Made by a program: the position numbers and the translations under genes. From the NCBI GenBank assembly GCA_009746045.1, contig RPFO01000041.1, forward strand, positions 1,343,783 through 1,407,782: a stretch of DNA of 64,000 nt. The letters run 5' to 3'. Numbering within the stretch: the first letter of the stretch is position 1; the number at the start of each line of letters is the position of its first letter. The DNA is from Mesostigma viride (taxonomy: Eukaryota > Streptophyta > Mesostigmatophyceae > Mesostigmatales > Mesostigmataceae). Of the stretch, positions 10,444 through 19,109 are shown piece after piece. Below the pieces are notes generated by a model. That model was given only the letters and a program-made list of their open reading frames with translations. It was not told the origin of the DNA and ran no database searches.

Positions 10444-11926
10444 GGACAAGGCAAATGAAGCCATAGCTGCCCGCCCTCAGAGCATGGACGGCTACCCAGC
10501 CAAGTTTCAAAACGGGTTCCTTTACGTGAATGTCAGTGGCCAGGCGGCCCGTCAAGACTCATGGCGCTTGTATGTCCCCCAAATATGCCGCGCTGAGGTA
10601 TTATTTGAGTTACATGACTCCGTCTTGGGGGGACACCAAGGCCAGGACAGGCTGTTAGCGAGGGCCCGGAGGTCCTACTATTGGCCTAAGATGGCTCGGG
10701 ATGTGCGGGAGTATGTCAGTACCTGTGACAGCTGCCAGCACATGAAGCCACGGAATACGGGCAAACAGGGCGTTCCAAAGGAAATTCCAGACCCCATGTT
10801 CCCTTGGGACTCGGTGATGATGGATTTCATTGGGCCCTTGCCAGAGACCAAGGCGGGCAATGCTCAGATCCTGGTAGTGGTGGACCGGCTCACGCGGAGA
10901 TGCCATTTAATCCCCTGCAAGGCCACCCTGACGGCGGAAGAGTGTGCCCACTTGTTCCTAAACAATGTGTTCCGGCTCCATGGCATGCCCCGACAATTTA
11001 TCACCGACAAGGACAAGCTGTTCACGTCGAAATTTTGGACCTCATTTTTTCAGGTCGTCGGGACTAAGTTGTCTATGGGTACGGCCTATCACAGTAGCTC
11101 TTCTCACATGGTGGAGAGAGTGAATCGGGTGGTGGAAGAGGCACTGCGGCACTACCTGGATCGAGACGGGAGGAATTGGGACGAAGTGCTGGGATTCATT
11201 GAGTTTTCACTCAATAATGCCCCCCATTCTGCCCACGGGTATACCCCGTTCTTTCTTGATACAGGCAGGCATCCCCTTACCCCCACCGATCTCTTGACCG
11301 CCCCAGCCATCACCACGACAACGGAGCTACGCTCCACAGTCGCAGGGGCGCGGGAGCTGGTACAACGGATGGTGCAAGCTCATTCCAGCGCCATAAGTGG
11401 CCTACGTCAGGCGCGTGCCAAGTACATGGCGCGAGTCCAAAGTACCCTGGACAGGCGCACCCCTGCAATCGAAGCAGGTGACTTGGTTTTAATTGAGGGC
11501 CCCCACCAAGGCCGCTTCTCGCACAAGTTCGAGGACAGCCTGAAGGTCAAGCTCCGCCCCTTATTCCTTGGACCGTATCTGGTGGAGAAGGTGTTCAATG
11601 AGGTGATGGTGTCTGTCGCCATCCCGGACTCGTGGCAGCTGAAGTCCAATGTTTTCCACGTTGACCAGCTGAAGCTTTACCGCAAGAGCACCTTCCCAGG
11701 TCGTGTCATGGCACCCGCCCCCTTGGAGTTCAACCCCGAGACGGGCGAACCCGAGGATGAGGTCGAGGACATTGTAGCCCACCGCAATCGAGGCCGCCGC
11801 CGCGAGTACCTCCTTAAGTGGAAGTTCTCCCAAACAGAGCTAGAGCACTCATGGGTAGCTGAGGCTGGACTCACGGGCTGTGCACGCTTGCTACAGGAGT
11901 ATAAAGCCCGGGCAGGGTTGGCATAA
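10343..11926 (+). CDS. Integrase with C-terminal chromodomain
   Basis: The 527-residue frame overlaps the RT frame by 101 bp in another frame. An HHCC zinc domain (LHDSVLGGHQGQDR ... TCDSCQHMK) is followed by the rve catalytic core: D in MMDFIGPLPET, D in FITDKDKLFTSKFW, E in HMVERVNRVVEEAL. The usual GQTE is replaced by HMVE, but the glutamate is kept. The last about 65 residues (VEDIVAHRNRGRRREYLLKW, then HSWVAEAGL) form a chromodomain, which in chromoviruses steers integration to methylated-histone chromatin. It ends in TAA, followed by about 550 bp to the 3' LTR. Confidence 0.92.
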   Translation: MQPVGEAFTLANTATTVVISSDLERLISRFTVTEDKANEAIAARPQSMDGYPAKFQNGFLYVNVSGQAARQDSWRLYVPQICRAEVLFELHDSVLGGHQGQDRLLARARRSYYWPKMARDVREYVSTCDSCQHMKPRNTGKQGVPKEIPDPMFPWDSVMMDFIGPLPETKAGNAQILVVVDRLTRRCHLIPCKATLTAEECAHLFLNNVFRLHGMPRQFITDKDKLFTSKFWTSFFQVVGTKLSMGTAYHSSSSHMVERVNRVVEEALRHYLDRDGRNWDEVLGFIEFSLNNAPHSAHGYTPFFLDTGRHPLTPTDLLTAPAITTTTELRSTVAGARELVQRMVQAHSSAISGLRQARAKYMARVQSTLDRRTPAIEAGDLVLIEGPHQGRFSHKFEDSLKVKLRPLFLGPYLVEKVFNEVMVSVAIPDSWQLKSNVFHVDQLKLYRKSTFPGRVMAPAPLEFNPETGEPEDEVEDIVAHRNRGRRREYLLKWKFSQTELEHSWVAEAGLTGCARLLQEYKARAGLA

Positions 11927-12479
11927 TTCCGGCCCTTCTCCTACCTTTTGCGTAATGCTCCTTGCATGTGCATTGGCAGCCTTGATGCAGGCCGCCCCGC
12001 CCCAGGGGTCCATGGGCGAGTTATTCGGTGCGGTATCGTTTGGACAGGAGGTTCGGTGTCCCTCACCCGACACAAGTTCCTCGCCGCCTTCTTGAGCGTT
12101 TTCCCACTGGAGGCGCTGCGGGATGTCAACCTGGCCAAACGCCATGATGCACGCGCCGGCGAGCGGCAACTCACCTTCCAGCCCGCCCTAGTCCAGGCCA
12201 ATGGCCTGCCTCTTCCCGAGCCGGCTGAGGCCGCGCCGGCTGAGCGTGTCCACCGGCGTCAACGCCCGGCCGCACCTCTGCGCGGGCATGGCCGTGGGGG
12301 CTCCGCTCGTGGGGGTCACCGCCCGAGCCCTTACCGCCCGGCGCCGTAAACCATCGCCAACGGACGGTGACAATTGGCACGATCGATGCGTGCCCTGGAA
12401 GGGAACAGTGACCATGTATACAGTCATTTATAAGTCCCGGCTACAGGAGTAGCCGCCTCTTTTGTTGGGGGGGGAGGTG
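11927..12479 (+). other. 3' untranslated segment with polypurine tract
   Basis: It lies between the integrase stop and the 3' LTR. A frame of about 128 codons from an ATG at 11966 (starting MCIGSLDAG, ending RPSPYRPAP) is open but matches nothing I recognise; it could be a small accessory protein or chance in GC-rich DNA. The purine run at about 12466-12479 (GGGGGGGGAGGTG with a single T) directly abuts the LTR and is the expected plus-strand primer. Confidence 0.6.
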
Positions 12480-13216
12480 TGTTGCACGGATGCAACATGC
12501 CGTTTGTGGTAAATATAAATTATCCGTCCCGGTCGATCGGCGCCGACCGTAATCCGGCGCCAGTGCCGAGGCCATAGTATAGTTGGCAGCCGAGGCAATC
12601 CGTGTGGAAGTAAGTGTAGAAGTTTTGCTGACGAACTTGGCCTTTGCGCCGTAGGCAGACCTAGCGCCTGAACGGGAGTTACGGGACAGCCAAGTGGCAC
12701 TGCACATGCGTTATGATGGTACCTACGGACATTTGGATATTTTTCAGGAGAGGCCTCTAGCCGTACTGGTCTTTAATGTGTTCTAGACGGTTCGAGAAGC
12801 CCGTCCCCGCGGACCTCACGTCATGCCTGGTTGGCAGCGCCAGGCGCAGCCACCAACGGGGACGAAGGGACAAAATAGGAAGGCACGAGCTATGCCAGCA
12901 ATCCGGACCTTGTATCGTAATTTACCACGTTGCTCTACAGATTATTTACCATCGCTTAATCCTGGAGTGTAAATCTCCTGTGGGCTCGAGTGTGAATCCC
13001 TCGCCTACTGGGTGTAAGTCTTCCCGCATTGAGTGTTTTAATCTGTGTGGTAACATTGTAATATACGAAACCGGTTTTCCGGGTTTGAGCTTATTCGTAT
13101 TGTGTGACGAGTATTCTTAAGCCACCATCGTGCGCTGTGACGCATAGGAAATCAAAGGTCTTTCGCATTCGTTCTCAATCCTTAAGGCGCTATTTTAAAT
13201 AGCCATACGTGTTTAA
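12480..13216 (+). repeat. 3' LTR of the gypsy element
   Basis: It matches 2264-3001 along its full length. Differences seen include GACGGCC/GACAGCC, GGTTCC/GGTACC, two substitutions near 12850, and one-base indels near 12880, 12900 and 13214. The target duplication TACCA follows at 13217-13221. Confidence 0.88.
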
Positions 13217-14850
13217 TACCAGGCCACAAGACTAGGCCTGTGTTGCTGAAGCACAAACAAGCCAGCTGACCCGCATCTGACCTTGGAAACTTGCCTACTA
13301 TCCATGGAGCTATCAACATAGATTAGATATGTAGATAGATTAGACCGGTAGGACTGTTTGCACCCATCCATCCATCCATCCATCGGGGTTAATGCTCCGT
13401 GACTCCCCAACGGGAGCACGAGTCTAATTAATTAATGAATTAATTAATTATCAACATAGATATCCAAGGAAAATGGCAAAGACAAATCAATCCCAGCTAA
13501 AGTAATACCAGGAGACTTGTTATAAAGTTAACATGTGCAATAATCTGGGAAGGCTCCTCCAAGATTAGCACATCATCAGGGGATCTGCTATGGACCATCA
13601 TGCCAGGCCCACAAATGCTGCCATACCAGGCCAATTTGCCTTTCAGCTCAGGTGCAATGGATGACGTCATGACCTCTGGAACAGATTGAAGAATGGTACT
13701 CTTGTAGTCATTGCCCGCCTGCAGCTTAATCAGCCACTGACTCCCCTCCTGAACCAATGTAGCCTGCATTCCACAGAACGTGACAGCCTCTCCAGGCTTC
13801 TGCCACAATTCTTTTCCCAAAGGAAATGCATCATTAATGATGGGCACAAACTGACTCAACCACGTAGTGGGAGCAATCAAGTGCAAGTCATCACCATGCA
13901 GGCTAGCATACACAGGTAAATCATGCCACCTACCCAGCAATAAACATGGGTCCACAGATGACACCTTCAACCCACAGTGCTTAGTCAAGAAGTCTTCCAA
14001 GGTGAGTCTCCAAATGATGGGACTTGACCTGAGACCTTCTAGACCCTTCAGAATCCTGAAGCAGGTAGCTAGACTGGAGCTCTGCCTGCCAGGCTACAGG
14101 AACTGGCACATGAAATGGAGTTTCACAATGCCACACCTGCTGAGCCACACTGGGATCACCCTTCAGAAATGCTCTCTTGAAATCTAGCAGGACTGAAGAC
14201 ATATCAGCACCCTGGTTCAGCATATACCGACATACATACAGGCACAATAAAATACGCCATGTATCATGTAGCATTCCAGGTGTATACAACTCCTCGCCTA
14301 GAAGATCCCCAGTACCACGGTATTCATTAATTAAGAACTGGTCTCACATGGGGAATAGACACCCCCTCTACCTCCTTCCGCTTAAGATGACGAATCTGAG
14401 CTTCAACCGTGTACTGTATGGGGGAACTTAATTCACAGGCTGACAGCAGTCAAACTGCAACCACTCCTCTAGGGCCTTGGCAAATGCTAGCCTCCAGTCC
14501 TCAAACATCAGAGGAGAACTCATTTCCTGGACAAGCTGATCATAGCTAAGAGGAGAATGAGCAGCCAGTGATCTCTTAGTAATACCAATACTGCTAGGGT
14601 GGAGAGCAGCTGGCATCACAAGACTGGAAGCCACAGGAATCTGATCCTCAGGCCACTGCACATTCTTGATCGCTTTCACAGGCTTAAATACACTAGTAAG
14701 GGAGGCTTTGAAGTTGACCAATGGGATACTACCCCAGCCAAACTTTCTCAGCTTATTATGTGCCACAACAATTCCAGGAGAGCTCAAAAAATTTTGACCC
14801 AAGATGACAGGGCCATCAATGGTCAGCGACCGCCTCAACCACTGACGCCA
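13217..14850 (-). pseudogene. Minus-strand copia pol: RT and RNase H remnants
   Basis: From right to left: 14428-14850 is an integrase-RT linker (SPLSYDQLVQEMSSPLMFED). Next comes RT with WRILLCLYVCRYMLNQGAD and motif A as LLDFKRAFLKGD (about 14190-14240). At 13497-14000 are FLTKHCGLKVSSVDPCLL and motif C as ASLHGDDLHLIA. RNase H begins at 13222-13323 (YVDSSMDSRQVSKVR, SAGLFVLQQ). Several stops and frame changes show it is decayed, for example at about 14325. It is further broken by a 125-bp insertion and the gypsy element. No integrase is seen upstream, where the ORF1-only element begins. Confidence 0.8.
13324..13448 (+). mobile_element. Short 5'-truncated non-LTR insertion in copia
   Basis: A 125-bp insert is flanked by a perfect 13-bp duplication TATCAACATAGAT (13311-13323 and 13449-13461). 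It contains a CATC run, a hairpin module (GTGCTCC-like left arm, CTCCC-CAAC-GGGAG core) and a TTAA-rich tail. The same hairpin and tail occur at about 15740-15795. Removing the insert restores the copia reading through DIYVDSSMDS, matching the plus-strand copy. Confidence 0.85.
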
Positions 14851-15795
14851 TCGCCACAAAGCTCCGGCCAGGAGCTGGAGGACCGGCACCGCCAGGCCGA
14901 ACAACGGGTCGAGGCCACTGACCGCGCTCGCCGCGAGTGCCGAGTGGTGCTGCGTCGTTTCCCCCAGAATCCCGGTGAGACGTCAACCACCCTTGCCGAC
15001 GAGCTCAAGGACCAGCTTCTCACCCTCATGGGCCTGGTAGGTGAGGTTACTAGAACTGCGCGGGTGCCACCGCCTTCCCCACTTACGGGACAAGGCGGCT
15101 CCCCGGCCCACCAGTCCTGCTCACCTTCCCCTCCCCTGAGGACAAGCGGCGGTTCCTTCCTCGTCGCAAGAGGTTGCACGACCTCACCTGGACGCTGGAC
15201 GACGACCTGACCCCCGCTCAGCAGCAGCAGCGACGCGACCTGTGGCCGGAATACCTCCGCCATAAGCAGGACCCCCAGAAGCCCAAGGTGTACTGGAGGG
15301 GCGGGGACCTGATGATTAACCACAAGATGTGGACGCCCCCTGCGGGCTAGAATAGCTTGTTAATGTATAACAGCCCTAGCTTGTATCCATTGGTTGCTAG
15401 TCGAACTGCCGCCATGGCAGCCATATGCCTAGAATGTTTGCCTAGCTGTGCCACCATACCTAGTCACGTGCACCGCTAACACTCGGTACACAACCAGCCA
15501 TAGCCTCAGCTTAGCCCTTGTACAGCCATGCTACGTCCTGGCTATGATCAGATTACTTGCCCATGATAGACTTGTTACTGATGATAGCCGTGCTCACATG
15601 GGTCTTATCGCACCCACAGCACTTGCCGGATCGTCTATGGCGTGTCCGATTGCCGCTGTCGCATGCCTCTGGCATGAAGGAGAAAGGGGGTCTCTGCCCT
15701 TTCTTCCTGTTGTGCACATGCAGGGATTAAAAGCACTTCGGTGCTCCGTGACTCCCCAACGGGAGCACGAGTTTAATTAATTAATTAATTACATG
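14840..15795 (+). mobile_element. Non-LTR element with ORF1 only
   Basis: The plus strand carries an ORF1-like protein from about 14850 to the TAG at 15348-15350. A coiled-coil-like part (ELEDRHRQAEQRVEATDRAR) leads to a block like the RRM and C-terminal domain of LINE ORF1 proteins (LTFPSPEDKRRFLPRRKR, then DLTPAQQQQRRDLWPEYLR). One frameshift near 15100-15130 separates the two parts. After the stop come about 390 bp of 3' UTR, a conserved hairpin at about 15740-15771 and a TTAAT tail. No RT follows. The left edge is approximate and no target duplication was found. Confidence 0.65.
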
Positions 15796-15967
15796 TAATA
15801 CGCAGTCTTAATAAGACACGCGACGATGATAACTTAGCATGCATACAAGCATGGCGTTGTAACAATAGGAGGTTACAAAACATAGTATGCAGTGCCGGTA
15901 CTAGGCAGTGTATTGCTCTCACATTGGCTCACGCATACATGGCGTGGCCTGACTAACTAATTAAGTT
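15796..15967. other. Spacer between retroelements
   Basis: This short AT-rich piece lies between the tail of the ORF1-only element and the target duplication of LINE copy A. No gene is seen. It may be the older host or element sequence into which both inserted. Confidence 0.5.
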
Positions 15968-15979
15968 ATTAAACATGAT

Positions 15980-18101
15980 TAATTAATTTATTAATAGACA
16001 CGTGACTGCGTCACGTGAGCGTAAGTCCTCAGTGGGAGGGGAGCATGGGATGGAATGGATGGTATAAGCTATCTAGGTCCTAGTTACAGGGGTGTGGGCA
16101 CCGCGGCCCGAATCGCTATGAATGCCATACTTGGTCACACGCGGAGCCCCCACAGGCTTGGGGGTGGTCTCCTTCATCACTACTTGCCATCTATCCTTGC
16201 GCACCATCTGCCTCCATATTACAGACAAACCAGGAGGCTGCCCGGGGGTGAGCCCGTCACGTCTAGTGTAGCACATGTCCATGCCGAGTCTATCACGAAA
16301 AGTCCACGGGGGCGGCCCTGCCGCGCGCGGCCGGGGGCACGCTAGGTGAGGACATATCGCCCAGGCTGGGCGGGCTTGGTGCCAGCTAGTCTATCTGATG
16401 TATCTACCTGATCTGTGCGGGCCAGGCCGCCCGGCTAGGCCCAGGCGCCTGTGCCTAATAATGTGGGAAACATAGGGCAAATCAGCGTACAAATCCTCAT
16501 TACTAATGTGCAAACCAAAGGGGATGTTAAGGGCCTTGCGCAGCATCTTGGTGACGGCGCCGTCGAGTCGTTGCTCCAGCTCCTGCATCAGTGTCCACGT
16601 CTCGGCGCCGTAGGTCAGGATCGTCAGAATGACGACCTTGAAGAGGTCACGCTTGACGATCCGGGGTAGGGCGGGGTTGCTCCACCAGCGGCGGTGGTCA
16701 TGGAGGTGCGCCCACGCCATGCCGATCCGTGTCGTCATGTCGTCCTCGCAGTCGGGAAGCCAACTGCCGAGCAGCTTGAAGCGGCCTGAAGGAGGGTAGT
16801 TGACCTCGGCATCGTCTAAGAGGCGGAGTGTGGGTGGGGGCCCTGCCATGCCGAGGGCCAGGGCCTCCGTTTTGGGGCTGATTTCTAGACCAACCGCCCG
16901 AGCCTCGAGCGCCAGGCAGTCCAGCCAAAGTTGGGCAGACTCTGGCTTCTCGATGAGCGTGATGTCGTCGGCATAAATGAGGTCAGCTAGTAAATTCTGC
17001 TTGTTAGTCGGCCCCCCTTCCCCAAGCTCGTTCGTGATCGCTAGGCCAGGGGCACGGCCTGCAATGCTAGCAAAGCGAGCACCTGCCTGGCGCATAACAT
17101 AATCCACTACAATAATAAACAGGTACGGCGACAGGACGCAACCCTGCCAGACGCCGGTCTGCAGTGGGCATGGCGGGGTAAAGCCGTGTTGAGTGCGCAC
17201 CGAAGTGGTCGACCCCTCATACAGCGTGCGGATGACGGTAATCAGGGGAGTGGGGACGCGAGCGCGAGCAAGTACAGCCCATAGAGCGTCCCAGAGGACA
17301 GAATCAAAAGCCTTGATGAAGTCGACGAAGATCAGGATGGCGGGAAACTCACCAGGTTGCAGGAGAGCGATTTCCTCGAAGAGGCGACGCGCGACGAAGA
17401 TGGCCATGACGGTGTTGCGCCCAGGACGGAAGCCCATTTGACTTTCCCCAAGGTGACAGTCGAGAGCGGAACGAAGGCGGTTGAGGATCATGCGCATGAA
17501 CAACTTAAGTGCGGCGCTCTGGATGCAGACTCCTCGGTAGTTGGCGGGGTCGTCAGGGGAACCTTTGTTTTTGTACAGCATGATACGGTAGCTGTGCTGC
17601 CACTCAGGAATCGGCGGCGCGTCGGCAAGCAGGATCCGGTTGCAGACGTCAAGCAGGAACCCCGTGAGCGCCGTCAGCTTAATCACCGGGGCTGGGAGCT
17701 GGTCAGGTCCAACGGCGGCATAGAAGCGGAGTTGCTTGGCGGCGGTGCTCAGCTCGAGCTCGGTGAACGGCGGGAGCTCGTTGGGGTCGGCCAGGGGTTC
17801 CGTCAGGGCTGGGTACGTGTAGTCCTGCTCAGCGGCGGGCGGCGTGGGCGGCGCAGGGACGTCCGCCGGTGCTACTGCCAGGCGTGCGGCCGCCAGAGGG
17901 CCAAGCGGCGGAGGCGGCGGGGGGGCGCCGAGCAGCCGGGCCTGGGAGGAATACCACTGGTCGAGCTGCTGCTGCGGTGAGCCAGAGAGCGTCCGCGGCG
18001 CCGGCTGCGCGCCGCCGGCGGGCCGTTGGGCGTTACGCAGGCGGGTCCAGGCGTACTTGCCGTGCTGGTCCTTGAGGTGGGCGAAGTACTCGCGGACATG
18101 C
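15980..18101 (-). mobile_element. LINE copy A (minus strand, 5'-truncated)
   Basis: The insert is flanked by the perfect 12-bp duplication ATTAAACATGAT (15968-15979 and 18102-18113). On the minus strand it starts CATGTCCGCGAGTAC and ends with the palindrome CACGTGAC-GCA-GTCACGTG and a TTAAT-rich tail at the left edge. It is nearly identical to copy B on the opposite strand. Confidence 0.93.
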
Positions 18102-18103
18102 AT
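16391..18103 (-). CDS. Non-LTR reverse transcriptase, copy A (frameshifted C-terminus)
   Basis: 570 residues. After a Pro/Ala-rich leader and linker (ALTEPLADPNELPPFTELEL), RT motifs run NKGSPDDPANYRGVCIQSA, MGFRPGRNTVMAIF, motif A ILIFVDFIKAFDSV, motif B LQTGVWQGCVLSPYLF and motif C LIYADDITLI; both catalytic aspartates of YADD are present. The start ATG is a junction artefact: its last two bases come from the duplicated target. One extra base at about 16424-16434 relative to copy B ends the protein early in HRSGRYIR, losing about 115 C-terminal residues. No endonuclease domain is present, lost with the 5' truncation. Confidence 0.9.
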   Translation of the reverse strand: MHVREYFAHLKDQHGKYAWTRLRNAQRPAGGAQPAPRTLSGSPQQQLDQWYSSQARLLGAPPPPPPLGPLAAARLAVAPADVPAPPTPPAAEQDYTYPALTEPLADPNELPPFTELELSTAAKQLRFYAAVGPDQLPAPVIKLTALTGFLLDVCNRILLADAPPIPEWQHSYRIMLYKNKGSPDDPANYRGVCIQSAALKLFMRMILNRLRSALDCHLGESQMGFRPGRNTVMAIFVARRLFEEIALLQPGEFPAILIFVDFIKAFDSVLWDALWAVLARARVPTPLITVIRTLYEGSTTSVRTQHGFTPPCPLQTGVWQGCVLSPYLFIIVVDYVMRQAGARFASIAGRAPGLAITNELGEGGPTNKQNLLADLIYADDITLIEKPESAQLWLDCLALEARAVGLEISPKTEALALGMAGPPPTLRLLDDAEVNYPPSGRFKLLGSWLPDCEDDMTTRIGMAWAHLHDHRRWWSNPALPRIVKRDLFKVVILTILTYGAETWTLMQELEQRLDGAVTKMLRKALNIPFGLHISNEDLYADLPYVSHIIRHRRLGLAGRPGPHRSGRYIR

Positions 18104-18113
18104 TAAACATGAT

Positions 18114-19096
18114 GCTGCCTGTTTGCATGCACCCTACACCCATAGGCCATTGGAAGTTGGAAAAGCTACCTAAGGAGACCCGGGTTCCTCTTTAAAACAG
18201 AGGACCACGTTCTTCGTCACTGCTAGCTACTAAGTGCCATCTAGGCTTTCTTTGTATGTTGGCTCCCAGTTTTACCGCCAGGCCGGCGCAGCTTCCTGTC
18301 CGTCCATTTCACATGCGCTCGCTCGAACCCATTCATCTTTTCAAACTGGTTGAACGAGAGCCCTTAAATGCGAAGGGCAGCGTCCATGTGCAGTTCTTCA
18401 ACATCGCCGGTTGTGGAGCCAGGCTGCTTTTCAACAACCTGATTCGAAACAACCTGCTCCGACATGGCCTGCTCTGGAACATCACCGCCATGGATTTCAG
18501 GCTGTGCGTGCGCTGAGCCACTGCATCGCCCTCCTCTACGGCACCCTCATCCACATTCCTCTTATCAGTGTCGTCCCCTTCTAACTCCATGCCTGCCTGC
18601 GCCTGGTCTGTAACGACCGTGCCCAAAGCCCTCCGACCGCTCGTACCGCTGGCCAAGGTTAAAACGCCACCGCCTCGTGTAAAATGGTCTTTGAATTTGT
18701 AGCCCAGCAGGGGAATCGGGGGCTCTTTCTTCTTTGTCATGATTCGCTTCTCTAGCGCACTATCGAAAAATGTGGGATTAGAAAAACACGCAAAACAAAG
18801 TCAGCTGGCTCGACTGCCGTGAACTTTGTGCAATGTTTTGCGGCTCAGCACCTTCACGTCGTTTTGCGTACCTACTGCATGTCTGCAGCGCATTTGTTAC
18901 CCGCTCGAGTCTAAGCATTTGACAGACTGGACTTGCCGGCTGCCCACTGCCCAGTGCTGACTGTGCTGACCCTTTCGTTGTAGGGTCAGAGCTGCACCGC
19001 GCCACACCTTTTGTCAGTAGGGTACGGAACATCGATTCTCACAAGTTGAAGTTGAAACTTTAGCCCCTCCTCAACAGCTGTTGCTTTTAGCACGTC
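18114..19096. other. Spacer between the two LINE copies
   Basis: Host or older-element DNA between two LINE insertions. A minus-strand frame at 18333-18740 starts at a true ATG (MTKKKEPPIPLLGYKFKDHF) and runs 135 codons with an acidic middle (ELEGDDTDKRNVDEGAVEEG). I do not recognise it. It could be a first exon of an old transposase or host gene, or chance. Confidence 0.4.
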
Positions 19097-19109
19097 TAAC
19101 AACAGACAG

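Larger units (their letters stand above)
2264..13216 (+). mobile_element. Ty3/gypsy chromodomain LTR retrotransposon, near complete
   Basis: A 10.95-kb element with two LTRs of about 737 bp, gag, protease, RT/RNase H and integrase in that order (gypsy order), a polypurine tract before the 3' LTR, and a 5-bp target duplication TACCA at 2259-2263 and 13217-13221. The C-terminal chromodomain on integrase places it among the chromoviruses. The LTRs differ by about four substitutions and three one-base indels, so the insertion is young, yet pol is spread over shifted frames. It sits inside the RNase H domain of a minus-strand copia element. Confidence 0.92.

Noticed and set aside
15985-16025. CACGTG palindrome as a transcription terminator
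   Set aside because: It lies at the 3' end of both LINE copies, just before the tail, and is better explained as the LINE 3' signal.
16991-17980. Antisense frames within the LINE RT copies
   Set aside because: They are shadows of GC-rich RT coding sequence; the RT motifs lie on the opposite strand.
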